This document shows, piece by piece, positions 9,910 through 19,000 of a stretch of DNA of 64,000 bases; the first letter of the stretch is position 1; each line of letters begins with the position of its first letter. The DNA is taken from positions 1,934,501-1,998,500 of the forward strand of contig NZ_CP102428.1 of NCBI RefSeq assembly GCF_024652905.1, given 5' to 3'. Origin of the DNA: Pseudomonas oryzihabitans. Lineage in GTDB: Bacteria > Pseudomonadota > Gammaproteobacteria > Pseudomonadales > Pseudomonadaceae. The translations under genes and the position numbers were made by a program. The notes beneath the pieces are model-generated. The model was not told the DNA's origin. It worked only from the letters and a program-made list of their open reading frames with translations, and ran no database searches.

Positions 9910-9942
9910 CGAGGTGCCTCTTCGTCACCAAAGGGCACCTCG
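9910..9942 (-). terminator. Possible terminator between yeaC and the DUF2797 gene
   Basis: A 9-bp perfect stem (CGAGGTGCC / GGCACCTCG) with a 15-nt loop is followed on the minus strand by a short TTTT tract. The loop is long and the T tract short, so termination may be partial. Confidence 0.45.
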
Positions 9943-9961
9943 TCGGGTAGGGCGTAGTCGA

Positions 9962-10225
9962 TCAGTGAATGGCGTCGGACTTGAACAGGATGTTCTCGAT
10001 GGGCACCGACTTGGAGGCGCATTCCTGAGGGCCCATGTAACCGGTCCGCTGGTCTTCGGGCAGGTGCTTGGCCTCGTAGGCGATCACCGCCTGCAGACAG
10101 AGCTCGACCTGGTCACGACTGAGTTTGCGGCCGTCGGGCCACTTGCCGATCTCCACGGCCAGCTTCAGGCCGTCGTAGATATCGGGGGTGATGTTTTCCA
10201 GCATCTGGGCGAAGGATGTCGACAT
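9962..10225 (-). CDS. yeaC: YeaC family protein (DUF1315)
   Basis: The 87-aa cytoplasmic protein matches YeaC: an N-terminal helix with FAQMLENITPDIYDGLK, a central GKWPDGRKLSRDQVELCLQ stretch, and a C-terminal CASKSVPIENI segment. The family has no assigned activity. It stands at the head of the yeaC / DUF2797 / pepN run, with an 84-nt gap to the next gene that holds a possible weak terminator. Confidence 0.85.
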   Translation of the reverse strand: MSTSFAQMLENITPDIYDGLKLAVEIGKWPDGRKLSRDQVELCLQAVIAYEAKHLPEDQRTGYMGPQECASKSVPIENILFKSDAIH

Positions 10226-10734
10226 GGGTCGCTCCGGACTCTAGTGAACCGCCAGTTTACCGGGCTGCCCGCCGCGGTGCACCTGGCCTGGCTCAATGGC
10301 GGTCATAGGGTGTGTTTCGGCTCGGGGCCCGGAGTCGCGGTAGGTTGGGTTGAGACGGCTCCATCGTCGAAGCCCAACGGTGGCGATACCGGATTGGGCT
10401 GTTGGGCTTCGCTGCGCTCAACCCAACCTACGCGGGTGCGTATGCCGTCGCGTGGAAAACGGCGCAGCCTCTTTCTTCGAGTAGTTCGAGGCAAGGGTCG
10501 CCTTGGCGGACTGGCACAGCAACGAAAAAGTTTCTCGACCTCAGCGCTCGGCGAACGCCAAGATCACTTTGCCACGGTGTTTCGCTGCTACCAGCCCCCC
10601 TGTTCGAGGTCCAGAAGACCGCCGGCGTCCAGCGCCTTACGCGTCTGATCCCACGCCGTGTTGCCCAACGTGCAACGCCGCTGAACCCTGGCACCCCGCC
10701 GCCATCAGAGCAGGAGGCCTTTTCTGGAGACCCC
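10226..10734. other. Gene-free region with repeat
   Basis: Between yeaC and pdeM, 509 bp carry one copy of the GTAGGTTGGG paired repeat (10340-10431) and a short GCGTGGAAAACGGCGCAGCC motif (about 10450) that recurs near 38720. The frame open upstream of pdeM shows no family and its start is not supported. GGAGA lies 6 nt before the pdeM ATG. Confidence 0.6.
10340..10431. repeat. Paired palindromic repeat, locus 2
   Basis: The element is bounded by GTAGGTTGGG on the left and CCCAACCTAC on the right. The left palindrome is the form with GACGGCTCCATCGTCG, the right one the form with CTTCGCTGCGCTCAA; about 20 nt lie between them. Confidence 0.85.
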
Positions 10735-11394
10735 ATGCCTGCCTATCACCCTCTCATCCTTGCCGGTGTCGAACTCTGGCTGCTCGCGGAAAAGGCGATC
10801 TACTGGCCGGCGCGCCAGGCGCTGCTGGTGGCGGACATCCATTTCGGCAAGGCCGCGGCGTTTCGGGCACTGGGTCAGCCGGTACCCCACGGCACCACAG
10901 CGGGCAATATCGCGCGACTGGACAGCCTGCTGGCGCGCTACGACTGCCGCGAGATCATCTTTCTCGGTGACTTCCTGCACGCGCCGGAATCCCGCGCGCC
11001 CCTGACCATGGACACCCTGGAGCGCTGGCGGGAACATCAGGCCCACCTGCGGCTGCTGTTGATCCGCGGCAACCACGACCGCCGCGCGGGAGATCCACCG
11101 GCCGCCCTGGGTATCGACGTGGTAGCTGAGCCGCTGGAACTGGACGGCCTGTCGCTGCAGCACGAACCCGATCCCCATCCGCGACTGCCGGTGCTGGCCG
11201 GACACATCCATCCGGCGTTTCGCCTGCACGGCCGCGGTCGTCAGGCGCTACGCCTGCCCTGCTTCTGCCTGGAAAACGATGAAGTGCTGATCCTGCCGGC
11301 CTTCGGGGACTTCACCGGCGGGCACCTGCTGGCGCCCGATCCGGCGCGACGGATCTTCGTGGTAGGGGATGGCGGTATCTGGCCCCTGCGCTAG
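10735..11394 (+). CDS. pdeM: PdeM-type metallophosphoesterase
   Basis: The 219-aa calcineurin-like phosphoesterase has the metal ligands of the ligase-associated DNA damage response endonuclease PdeM: DIHFGK (about 36-41), GDFLH (about 81-85), GNHD (about 118-121) and GHIHP (about 156-160). In the known pathway PdeM works with an ATP-dependent ligase, a Lhr helicase and an exonuclease; none of these is adjacent here. GGAGA lies just before ATG 10735. The TAG stop (11392-11394) is part of the CTAG end of a MITE-like element, so an insertion has replaced whatever followed. Confidence 0.85.
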   Translation: MPAYHPLILAGVELWLLAEKAIYWPARQALLVADIHFGKAAAFRALGQPVPHGTTAGNIARLDSLLARYDCREIIFLGDFLHAPESRAPLTMDTLERWREHQAHLRLLLIRGNHDRRAGDPPAALGIDVVAEPLELDGLSLQHEPDPHPRLPVLAGHIHPAFRLHGRGRQALRLPCFCLENDEVLILPAFGDFTGGHLLAPDPARRIFVVGDGGIWPLR

Positions 11395-11569
11395 GTTCTG
11401 TACGAAAAGTGCCTACGCTCGGTGATACTTCGTTGAAAAAGGCCTGGATCGCCAGCCCGGTCGGAATGCTCATTTACCGCTCGTGAACTCGAGCGCGAGT
11501 CCGATCCGCTTCCTCAGCCTATTTCGCCTCGCCTGACCTTCGCTCGTCGACTTTTCGTACAGAACCTAG
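11391..11569. mobile_element. MITE-like element, copy 1 (179 bp)
   Basis: CTAG is found at both ends, followed inward by a long inverted repeat starting GGTTCTGTACGAAAAGT. There is no coding sequence. The 4-bp CTAG flank fits a target duplication of the YTAR type used by IS5-group transposases, which suggests a non-autonomous derivative. It carries about 30 bp more than copies 2 and 3 in its middle. Its first TAG is the pdeM stop codon. Confidence 0.8.
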
Positions 11570-11587
11570 AACCAGATACCCTGGAGA

Positions 11588-11812
11588 TCAGCCCTCTTCG
11601 GTGATCCCGGTGATGGTGATGCCGTGCCGCTCCAACAAGGCTACGGTAGGTTCGTCGTAATCCCGCGGGACCTCGCTGTCATCGTACTCTTCCAGGGCAT
11701 CGTCGCGGACGATCTGGGCGACCCGCTCCATATCCGGCTTCTGCTCGGCTTCGGTGGTGACCACCGAGGTGTTGCCGTCAACGTTGCTGTAAGCAATTTT
11801 CCACTTCGACAT
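11588..11812 (-). CDS. Small hypothetical protein
   Basis: The 74-aa acidic protein has no recognised family. The start MSKWKIAYSN at 11812 is chosen as the most natural; a longer frame adds five residues. It is predicted soluble, with a mixed N-terminal strand region and a helical, Asp/Glu-rich middle. It lies between the MITE and crtE on the minus strand, 68 nt downstream of crtE, and might be transcribed with it. Codon use is like its neighbours. Confidence 0.6.
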   Translation of the reverse strand: MSKWKIAYSNVDGNTSVVTTEAEQKPDMERVAQIVRDDALEEYDDSEVPRDYDEPTVALLERHGITITGITEEG

Positions 11813-11879
11813 CTCAGGACTCCTCACACGGGAACAAGGCTATCGAGAGATTAGAGGGCCAGACGCCCAGTAATTCGCC

Positions 11880-12761
11880 CTAACGCGGACGAAAGACGAT
11901 ATCCAGCAATCCGGCCAGGGCACCATCGGCGCAATCGGCCACGGCCAGCGCCTCGCGGGCCTGCTTGAGGTGACTCTGCAACTGGCGTTGAGCATGGTCG
12001 CGGCCGAGCAGGCTGACCAGGGTGGACTTGTCGCCATCCTTGCCGGCGTCCTTGCCCAGGCCCTTGCCGTCGTCGAGATCGTCGAGCAACTGGAAGGCCA
12101 GGCCCAGCTGGCAGGCGAAGACGTGGAAGGCTTCGCGCTGCGTTGCGCTGGTGACCAGGGTGGCACCCGCCATGCCCATGGCCGCGGAGAACAGCGCTCC
12201 GGTCTTGAGCTGGTTGGTGAGGGCGATGGCATCGGCCGGACGCGTCTGGCGACCGCCGTGCAGGTCATGGTACTGGCCGCAGACCAGCCCGGCCGTACCG
12301 ACCGCATCGGCCAGCTGGCAGACCATCTGGGTCCGGGTTTCCGCCGGCACCCCGGCGAGGCCGGCGACCAGCCGCAGGGCATGACTGAGCAGGGCCACCG
12401 CCGCCAGCATGGCGACGTCTTCGCCGAACTCGACATGCAGGGTCGGACGGCCACGGCGCAGGCGCGCATCGTCCATGCAGGGCATGTCGTCGAGGAACAG
12501 GGAGGCCGCGTGCACCATTTCCACCGCGCAGCCCAGATCGAGCACGGCTTCGTCGGACTGACCCAGGTCCTCGGCGGCCAGGACCATCAGCAACGGACGC
12601 AGTCGCTTACCCGGGGCCATGACCCCACTGCGGATGGCGGCGGCGACCGGATCGGTCCCGGCTGGCAATAGCTCTGCCAGACGCTCGTCGATACGGGTAC
12701 GCTGCCATTGCAGCGAAGCGGCAAAATTGTCTGTCGCGTTCGGCACTAATACGGTCGCCAT
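11880..12761 (-). CDS. crtE: Geranylgeranyl diphosphate synthase
   Basis: The 293-aa trans-prenyltransferase adds isopentenyl diphosphate to make the C20 precursor for phytoene. The first Asp-rich motif is DDMPCMDD (about 94-101) and the second DDLDD (about 222-226). Start 12761 is chosen over the longer frame because a GGAG lies 11 nt upstream and the extra residues are not conserved. An ispA-type FPP synthase is possible on motifs alone, but its position opposite idi-crtXYIB makes GGPP synthase the likely role. It is divergent from idi across a 135-bp shared promoter region, unlike Pantoea clusters where crtE leads the operon. Confidence 0.92.
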   Translation of the reverse strand: MATVLVPNATDNFAASLQWQRTRIDERLAELLPAGTDPVAAAIRSGVMAPGKRLRPLLMVLAAEDLGQSDEAVLDLGCAVEMVHAASLFLDDMPCMDDARLRRGRPTLHVEFGEDVAMLAAVALLSHALRLVAGLAGVPAETRTQMVCQLADAVGTAGLVCGQYHDLHGGRQTRPADAIALTNQLKTGALFSAAMGMAGATLVTSATQREAFHVFACQLGLAFQLLDDLDDGKGLGKDAGKDGDKSTLVSLLGRDHAQRQLQSHLKQAREALAVADCADGALAGLLDIVFRPR

Positions 12762-12896
12762 GAGTCGAGATACTCCATATGTGGAACCGACGAACGGTCG
12801 CACCTCGGTGGATTAGGTCTTCGCAAAGCGAACCCGTCGTCCCCTACCAGACCACAACGACCGACGAAAGGTCATTCAGGGCGGACTCTAGAAGAC

Positions 12897-13946
12897 ATGG
12901 TGGATTGGGAACTGGCAAGCCGCAAGAACGATCATCTGGACATCGTGCTGGATCCCCACAAGGCCCGCAGCGCCGTCACCACGGGCTTCGACGCCTATCG
13001 CTTCACGCACTGCGCCCTGCCCGAACTGAATCTGGACGAGATCGACCTGGGTACTCGGCTGTTCGATCGCCCCCTGGCCGCGCCCCTGCTGATCAGCTCC
13101 ATGACCGGCGGGCCAGAGCGGGCCGCGCTTATCAATCGCCATCTCGCCGAAGCGGCCCAGACCTTGGGTATCGCCCTGGCGGTCGGCTCCCAGCGGATCG
13201 CCCTGCAGCAGGGTGGCGACCAGGGCCTGACCGGCGAATTGCGGCGCCTGGCGCCGGACGTACCCCTGCTGGCCAACTTCGGTGCCGCCCAGCTGGTGGC
13301 CGGTTATGGCCTCGACGAGGCACGCCGCGCTGTGGAGATGATCGAGGCAGACGCCCTGATCGTGCATCTCAATCCCTTGCAGGAAGCCGTGCAGGCCGGT
13401 GGCGATCGGACCTGGCATGGCATCCTCGGCGCGCTGGAAAACCTGGTTACACATCTGGCCGTGCCGGTCGTCGTCAAGGAAGTCGGGGCCGGCCTTTCGG
13501 GCCGGGTCGCCCGGCAACTGCTGGAAGCTGGCGTAGCGGTGCTGGATGTCGCCGGGGCCGGCGGCACCAGTTGGGCCGCGGTGGAAGCCGAGCGCGCCCG
13601 TGACGAGCAGCAGCGTGCCATCGCCCGCGCCTTCGCCGACTGGGGCATTCCCACCGCCGAGAGCCTGCGCCAGGTGCGCGCGGCCTGCCCCGCGGCGACG
13701 GTGATCGCCTCGGGCGGCATCCGCGACGGCATCGACGCCGCCAAGGCCATCCGCCTCGGCGCGGATCTGGCGGGCCAGGCCGCCGCGGCCCTGCCCGGCG
13801 CCACGGAATCCACCGAGGCAGTGATCGCTCATTTCCAGGTGGTGATCGAACAGCTGCGCATCGCCTGCTTCTGCACCGGCTCGGCCGATCTGGCCAGCTT
13901 GCGCCAGGCCGAGTTGCTGGACGCCACGCCGCTGCGGTGCCCATAG
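12897..13946 (+). CDS. fni: Type 2 isopentenyl-diphosphate delta-isomerase
   Basis: The 349-aa FMN-dependent type 2 isomerase interconverts IPP and DMAPP. Visible landmarks are RKNDHLDI near the start, SSMTGG (about 67-72), the flavin-binding GSQRIAL region, [10 protein letters not shown] (about 155) and a C-terminal [14 protein letters not shown] phosphate-binding loop (about 265-280). It heads the idi-crtX-crtY-crtI-crtB run and would balance the two C5 units for carotenoid synthesis. The ribosome binding site is weak (GAAG close to the ATG). Type 2 enzymes in a crt cluster are also known from Pantoea. Confidence 0.93.
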   Translation: MVDWELASRKNDHLDIVLDPHKARSAVTTGFDAYRFTHCALPELNLDEIDLGTRLFDRPLAAPLLISSMTGGPERAALINRHLAEAAQTLGIALAVGSQRIALQQGGDQGLTGELRRLAPDVPLLANFGAAQLVAGYGLDEARRAVEMIEADALIVHLNPLQEAVQAGGDRTWHGILGALENLVTHLAVPVVVKEVGAGLSGRVARQLLEAGVAVLDVAGAGGTSWAAVEAERARDEQQRAIARAFADWGIPTAESLRQVRAACPAATVIASGGIRDGIDAAKAIRLGADLAGQAAAALPGATESTEAVIAHFQVVIEQLRIACFCTGSADLASLRQAELLDATPLRCP

Positions 13947-13972
13947 TGGCCGACACCCGACCGGACGCCGCC

Positions 13973-15241
13973 ATGCATGTCGCCCTGATCTCGCCGCCGC
14001 TGCCCAGCCATTTGTCCACCCATCTGGTGCTGGGCGAGGCGCTGGTCGCCCTCGGCCACCGGGTCACCCTGTTGCACCAGATGGAGGTGGGCGATCGGAC
14101 GCTCCCATCGGATATCCAGTTTCAGGCGATAGGTGCGACCAGCCATCCGCGTGGCAGCCTGGGCCCCTTGCTCGCCCGTACCGCCAGCAGCAAGCCCTGG
14201 TCGGTGTTCGGGGTGATCGCCGACATGGCACGCAATACCGAATTGTTCTGCCGCGAAGGCCCGACCGTCCTGCGCGACCTGGGTGTCGACTGCCTCATCG
14301 CCGACCAGATGGAACCGGCCGGTGGCCTGCTCGGTGACCACCTGGGCCTGCCCTATGCCTCGCTGGCCTGCGCCGTGCCGATGAATCGCGAGCCCCATCT
14401 GCCGCTGCCCACCCTGCCCTTCGCCTATCCCGGCACCGAGCGGGAGCGGCAGATCGTCCAGGGCGCCATCCAGGTGTTCGACCTGATGATGCGTAGCCAG
14501 GGCAAGGTCATCCAGCGCCAGGCTCAGGCCTTCGGCCTTGGCGACCGGCGCACTTTCGACGACTGCTTCTCGCCATATCTGCAGTTGAGCCAATGCCTGC
14601 CGGGCTTCGACTTTCCGCGCCGCGCGCCGCCACCCCACTTCCACGAGGTCGGGCCGCTGCGCTCGCCGGCAGTGCGTGAGCAACGGCTGGAACTGGAGAT
14701 CGATCCGCGCCGGCCCTTCGTCTTCGCCTCCTTCGGCACCTTGCAGGGTGGCCGGCTACCGCTGTTCCGCCGCATCGCCCAGGCCTGTCGCCAACTCGGC
14801 GTCCAGGTGCTGATCGCTCACTGCGGGCGGCTGGACCCCAGCGCCGAGCGGCGTCTGCTGGACGATGGCGCTACCTGGGTGACCGACTTCGCGCCCCAGG
14901 AAGCGGCCATCGCCCGCGCCGATGCGGTCATCACCCATGGCGGCTTCAATACCGTGCTGGACGCCCTGGCGGCCGGCAAACCCATGCTCGCCCTGCCCAT
15001 GGTGTTCGACCAGCCCGGCATCGCCCGCCGCCTGGAGCGGGTCGGCGCCGGCATCTGCCTGGCACCGCGACTGGCTAGCAAGGCCCGCCTGACCCAGGCC
15101 CTGGGCGCGGTGCTGGCCGACCCGGCCTATCGCCGGGCGGCCGAACGCTTCGTGCCCATTACCCAGGCGGCCGGCGGTGTCTCGGCTGCCGCCCGCCTGG
15201 TGGATGGCCTGGCCCGAAGAGGGCTCGATCGTGCGTCCTGA
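13973..15241 (+). CDS. crtX: Zeaxanthin glucosyltransferase
   Basis: The 422-aa GT-B family 1 glycosyltransferase resembles CrtX. A Rossmann-like N-terminal half (HVALISPPLPSH) is followed by a C-terminal sugar-nucleotide site containing WVTDFAPQEAAIARADAVI and THGGFNT (about 305-335). It transfers glucose to the hydroxyls of zeaxanthin. The ATG at 13973 is favoured; a GTG at 13937, inside the end of fni, would add 12 residues but has no ribosome binding site. The gene overlaps the crtY start by 11 nt, so translation is coupled. Confidence 0.9.
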   Translation: MHVALISPPLPSHLSTHLVLGEALVALGHRVTLLHQMEVGDRTLPSDIQFQAIGATSHPRGSLGPLLARTASSKPWSVFGVIADMARNTELFCREGPTVLRDLGVDCLIADQMEPAGGLLGDHLGLPYASLACAVPMNREPHLPLPTLPFAYPGTERERQIVQGAIQVFDLMMRSQGKVIQRQAQAFGLGDRRTFDDCFSPYLQLSQCLPGFDFPRRAPPPHFHEVGPLRSPAVREQRLELEIDPRRPFVFASFGTLQGGRLPLFRRIAQACRQLGVQVLIAHCGRLDPSAERRLLDDGATWVTDFAPQEAAIARADAVITHGGFNTVLDALAAGKPMLALPMVFDQPGIARRLERVGAGICLAPRLASKARLTQALGAVLADPAYRRAAERFVPITQAAGGVSAAARLVDGLARRGLDRAS

Positions 15242-16397
15242 TCTGTTGATCGTCGGCGGCGGCCTGGCCGGTGGCCTGCTCGCCCTGCGCCTGGCAGAGA
15301 CGCGGCCAGAACTGGACTGGCGCCTGGTGGAAGCCGGCCCACGCCTGGGCGGCAACCACACCTGGTCCTTCCACGAACCGGATCTCACGGCACCGCAGCA
15401 TGCCTGGATCGAGCCCCTTGTCGCCCATCGCTGGCCGGGCTACGAGGTGCGCTTCCCCAAGCGGCAGCGACAGCTCGGCAGCGGCTACGCCAGCATCAGC
15501 GCCGAACGTTTCCATGAGGTGCTGAGCGCGCGCCTGCCGGCCGAGCGCCTGCTGCTGGGCCGTGAGGTGCTGCGCCTGCAGGACGATGGCGTGGTGTTCG
15601 CCGATGGCTACACCCTGGCCGCCGGCGCGGTGATCGACGCCCGCGGCCCGCGACCCGATCCGGCGCTCTGGCTCGGGTACCAGAAATTCCTCGGCCAGGA
15701 GGTGCGCCTGGTTCGCCCCCATGGCCTGGCCGAACCCATCGTGATGGACGCCACCGTCGATCAGTTGGACGGCTATCGCTTCGTCTACAGCCTGCCGCTG
15801 GCCCCGGATCGGCTGCTGATCGAAGACACCTACTACGCCGACGGCGAAAGCCTGCCGGTCGAACGTCTGCGCCAGCATTTGGCCGACTACGCCCGCCAAC
15901 AGGACTGGGAAATCGCCGAGGTGCTACGCGAGGAACAGGGCGTGCTGCCCATCACCCTGGGCGGCGATCTCGACCGCTACTGGGACAACGTCGCCGCCGG
16001 GGCGCCCATCGGCCTGGCCGCGGGCCTGTTCCACCCCACCACCGGTTACTCGCTGCCGGAGGCGGTGCGTCTGGCGGAGCACCTGGCCGCCCAGCCCTTC
16101 ACCTCCAGTGCCGTGCTGCGCGACACCCTGCGGCAGTATGCCCAGGGGCGCTGGCGGCAGCAGGGCTTCTTCCGCCTGCTCAATCGCATGCTCTTTCTCG
16201 CTGGCCGCCCCGAACACCGGGTACGCGTCATGCAAAGGTTCTACGGCCTCGGCGAACCACTGATCCAGCGGTTCTACGCCGGCCGCCTCACCGCCTTCGA
16301 TCGCCTGCGCATTCTCTCCGGCAAACCGCCGGTACCGCTGAAACCGGCCCTGGATGCCGCGTTGGCGCGTCCCCCTCAGTTCAAGGAAGCACCATGA
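15231..16397 (+). CDS. crtY: Lycopene beta-cyclase
   Basis: The 388-aa flavoprotein cyclises both ends of lycopene to give beta-carotene. The dinucleotide motif LLIVGGGLAGGLLALRL starts at residue 5; the cyclase patch NHTWSFHEPDL (about 43-53) and a later HPTTGYSLPEAV segment (about 265) are typical. The GTG start at 15231 is chosen because AGAGG lies 8-9 nt before it and the nucleotide motif is then at the N terminus. It overlaps crtX by 11 nt and crtI by 4 nt. Confidence 0.92.
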   Translation: MRPDLLIVGGGLAGGLLALRLAETRPELDWRLVEAGPRLGGNHTWSFHEPDLTAPQHAWIEPLVAHRWPGYEVRFPKRQRQLGSGYASISAERFHEVLSARLPAERLLLGREVLRLQDDGVVFADGYTLAAGAVIDARGPRPDPALWLGYQKFLGQEVRLVRPHGLAEPIVMDATVDQLDGYRFVYSLPLAPDRLLIEDTYYADGESLPVERLRQHLADYARQQDWEIAEVLREEQGVLPITLGGDLDRYWDNVAAGAPIGLAAGLFHPTTGYSLPEAVRLAEHLAAQPFTSSAVLRDTLRQYAQGRWRQQGFFRLLNRMLFLAGRPEHRVRVMQRFYGLGEPLIQRFYAGRLTAFDRLRILSGKPPVPLKPALDAALARPPQFKEAP

Positions 16398-17890
16398 CCC
16401 AAGGTAACGGGCCCAAACGGGCCATCGTCATCGGCGCCGGCTTTGGCGGTATCGCCCTGGCGATCCGCCTGCAGTCGGCCGGCATCGCCACCACCCTCAT
16501 CGAGGGTCGCGACAAGCCCGGCGGTCGTGCCTATGTCTATGAAGACGCCGGCTTCACCTTCGATGCCGGCCCCACCGTCATCACCGATCCGTCGGCGCTG
16601 GAAGAGCTGTTCGCCCTGAGCGGCCGGCGGATGAGCGACTATGTGGAGCTCCTCCCGGTCAGCCCTTTCTACCAACTGTGTTGGGAAGACGGCACCCGCT
16701 TCGACTACGTCAACGACCAGGCCCGGCTGGACGAGCAGATCCGTGCCCTGGAACCGGACGACGTGGCTGGCTACCAGCGCTTTCTGGCCTATTCCCAAGC
16801 GGTGTTCGAAGAGGGCTACCTCCGTCTCGGCGCCAAGCCCTTCCTCAAGGTCGGCGACATGCTCGCCGCTGGCCCCAAGCTGGCCCAGCTCACCGCCTGG
16901 CGCAGCGTCTACACCCAGGTGTCGCGCTTCGTGAAGAGCGAGAAGCTGCGCCAGGCGCTGTCCTTTCACACCCTACTGGTGGGCGGCAATCCCTTCGCCA
17001 CCTCCTCGATCTATGCGCTGATCCATGCACTGGAGCGCAAGTGGGGCGTCTGGTTCGCCAAGGGCGGTACCCATCAGTTGGTCCTGGGTCTGCTGAAACT
17101 CTTTAGCGACCTCGGTGGCGAGCTGCGGCTGAATGCGCCGGTGGAACGCATCCTCACCGAAGGCAATCGCGCTACCGGCGTCTGCCTGGCCGATGGCAGC
17201 CAGATCCCGGCCGACCTGGTGGCCTCCAACGCCGACGTGGTGCACACCTATCGCAAGCTGCTCGGTCACCACACCCATGGCGTGGTCGAGAGCAACCGCC
17301 TCAAGCGCAAGAGACACAGCATGTCGCTGTTCGTCATCCACTTCGGCCTGAGCCAGCCGCCGGTGGGTCTCGAACACCACATGGTCTGTTTCGGCCAGCG
17401 TTATCGCGGTCTGATCGACGAATTGTTCAAGGGCCCGGGCGTCCCGGACGATTTCTCGCTCTACCTGCATTCGCCCTGCGTCACCGACCCCTCGCTGGCG
17501 CCACCCGGCCAGAGCGCCCACTACGTGCTGGCGCCGGTGCCGCACCTGGGCAATGCCGACGTCGACTGGAGCGTGGAAGGCCCACGCCTACGCGACAAGA
17601 TCCTCGCCTATCTGGAAGAGCGCTACATGCCGGGCCTGCGAGCCAATCTGGTCACTTCGCGCATCTTCACTCCAGCCGACTTCCGCCAGGAGCTCAATGC
17701 CCACGTCGGCTCGGCCTTCTCCCTGGAGCCCATCCTCACCCAGAGCGCCTGGTTCCGCCCGCACAATCGCGATAAGGTCATTCCCAACCTCTACCTGGTC
17801 GGCGCCGGGACCCATCCTGGCGCCGGCGTTCCGGGCGTGGTGGGCTCGGCCAAGGCCACCGCCAGCGTCATCCTCGAGGAGCACGGTTAG
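16394..17890 (+). CDS. crtI: Phytoene desaturase (lycopene-forming)
   Basis: The 498-aa FAD enzyme introduces double bonds into phytoene to give lycopene. An N-terminal GAGFGGIALAIRLQ dinucleotide fold (about 16-29) is followed by a GGRAYVYEDAGFTFDAGP segment (about 44-61), and near the C terminus is the bacterial carotenoid desaturase signature with YLVGAGTHPGAGVPGV (about 464-479). It starts with ATG overlapping the crtY stop (ATGA) and ends 2 nt before crtB. The length is standard for CrtI. Confidence 0.95.
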   Translation: MTQGNGPKRAIVIGAGFGGIALAIRLQSAGIATTLIEGRDKPGGRAYVYEDAGFTFDAGPTVITDPSALEELFALSGRRMSDYVELLPVSPFYQLCWEDGTRFDYVNDQARLDEQIRALEPDDVAGYQRFLAYSQAVFEEGYLRLGAKPFLKVGDMLAAGPKLAQLTAWRSVYTQVSRFVKSEKLRQALSFHTLLVGGNPFATSSIYALIHALERKWGVWFAKGGTHQLVLGLLKLFSDLGGELRLNAPVERILTEGNRATGVCLADGSQIPADLVASNADVVHTYRKLLGHHTHGVVESNRLKRKRHSMSLFVIHFGLSQPPVGLEHHMVCFGQRYRGLIDELFKGPGVPDDFSLYLHSPCVTDPSLAPPGQSAHYVLAPVPHLGNADVDWSVEGPRLRDKILAYLEERYMPGLRANLVTSRIFTPADFRQELNAHVGSAFSLEPILTQSAWFRPHNRDKVIPNLYLVGAGTHPGAGVPGVVGSAKATASVILEEHG

Positions 17891-17892
17891 CC

Positions 17893-18828
17893 ATGACTGC
17901 CACCCATGACGTCGTCGACCACGCCGAGCAGAGCATCGCCGTCGGCTCCAAGAGCTTTGCCGCGGCCGCCAAGCTGTTCGCACCCGAGACCCGCGAGAGC
18001 GCCGTGCTGCTCTATGCCTGGTGCCGCCATTGCGACGATGTCATCGACGGCCAGGAACTGGGTCATGGCCAGGTCGAGGGCGACCGCCGTGGCGGTCGGG
18101 ATCGCCTGGTCGAGCTGGAACGGCTGACCCGCGCCGCCTATGGCGATGCGCCCCTGCAGGATCCGGCCTTCGCCGCCTTCCAGCGGGTGGTCAAGCGCCA
18201 CGGCATCCCCCTGGCCCTGCCGCTGGACCACCTGGCCGGTTTTCGTATGGACGTCGAGGAGCGCGTCTATGTGGAACTGGAAGACACCCTGGAGTACTGC
18301 TACCACGTCGCCGGCGTGGTCGGGGTGATGATGGCGCGCATCATGGGCGCCGAAGACGAGGAGACCCTGGATCGCGCCTGTGACCTGGGCATGGCCTTCC
18401 AGCTCACCAACATCGCCCGCGACATCGTCGAGGACGCCCGCATCGGCCGCATCTACCTGCCACGGTTGTGGCTCGACGAGCTCGGCGTGCCGGCCGAAGA
18501 GCTGGCCGACCCCCGCCATCGCGCAGCGGTCGCCCAATTGGCCGAGCGGCTGGTACGTCTGGCCGAGCCCTACTACGATTCGGCGCGCCAGGGCCTCGCC
18601 GCCCTGCCCCTGCGCTCGGCCTGGGCCATCGCCACCGCCCGTGGCGTCTACCGCGAGATCGGCGTGCAGGTGCTGCACCTAGGCGCCCATGCCTGGGACC
18701 AACGCGTCAGCACCAGCACCGCCGACAAGCTGCGCCTGGTCTGCCGCGGCGCCGCGCGCGCCATGCTTTCCCGGCACCAGCGCGACGAGCCGCGCCCGGC
18801 CATGCTCTGGACCCGGCCGCGCCGCTGA
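17893..18828 (+). CDS. crtB: Phytoene synthase
   Basis: The 311-aa squalene/phytoene synthase family enzyme condenses two GGPP to phytoene. The first Asp-rich motif is in RHCDDVIDG (about 47-55, DDVID) and the second in NIARDIVEDA (about 175-184, DIVED); the YCYHVAGVVG region (about 135-144) is typical. It is the last gene of the operon. The C-terminal ~20 residues are Arg/Pro rich and of little conservation. Confidence 0.95.
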   Translation: MTATHDVVDHAEQSIAVGSKSFAAAAKLFAPETRESAVLLYAWCRHCDDVIDGQELGHGQVEGDRRGGRDRLVELERLTRAAYGDAPLQDPAFAAFQRVVKRHGIPLALPLDHLAGFRMDVEERVYVELEDTLEYCYHVAGVVGVMMARIMGAEDEETLDRACDLGMAFQLTNIARDIVEDARIGRIYLPRLWLDELGVPAEELADPRHRAAVAQLAERLVRLAEPYYDSARQGLAALPLRSAWAIATARGVYREIGVQVLHLGAHAWDQRVSTSTADKLRLVCRGAARAMLSRHQRDEPRPAMLWTRPRR

Positions 18829-19000
18829 CGCCAGCGATTACGCTTCGGTCACATTTGCGTGCATCTCGGGGATGCCCAACAGCAAACTTTTATGCGATAA
18901 ACGGGTCGGATTAAAGCGACCCATCGCGGGCCGCGGATGGATGGATGCCTGAGCCAGAGCGCTGCATCCGGTAGTCAGCCTACGAGTATGGGATTTGCAC

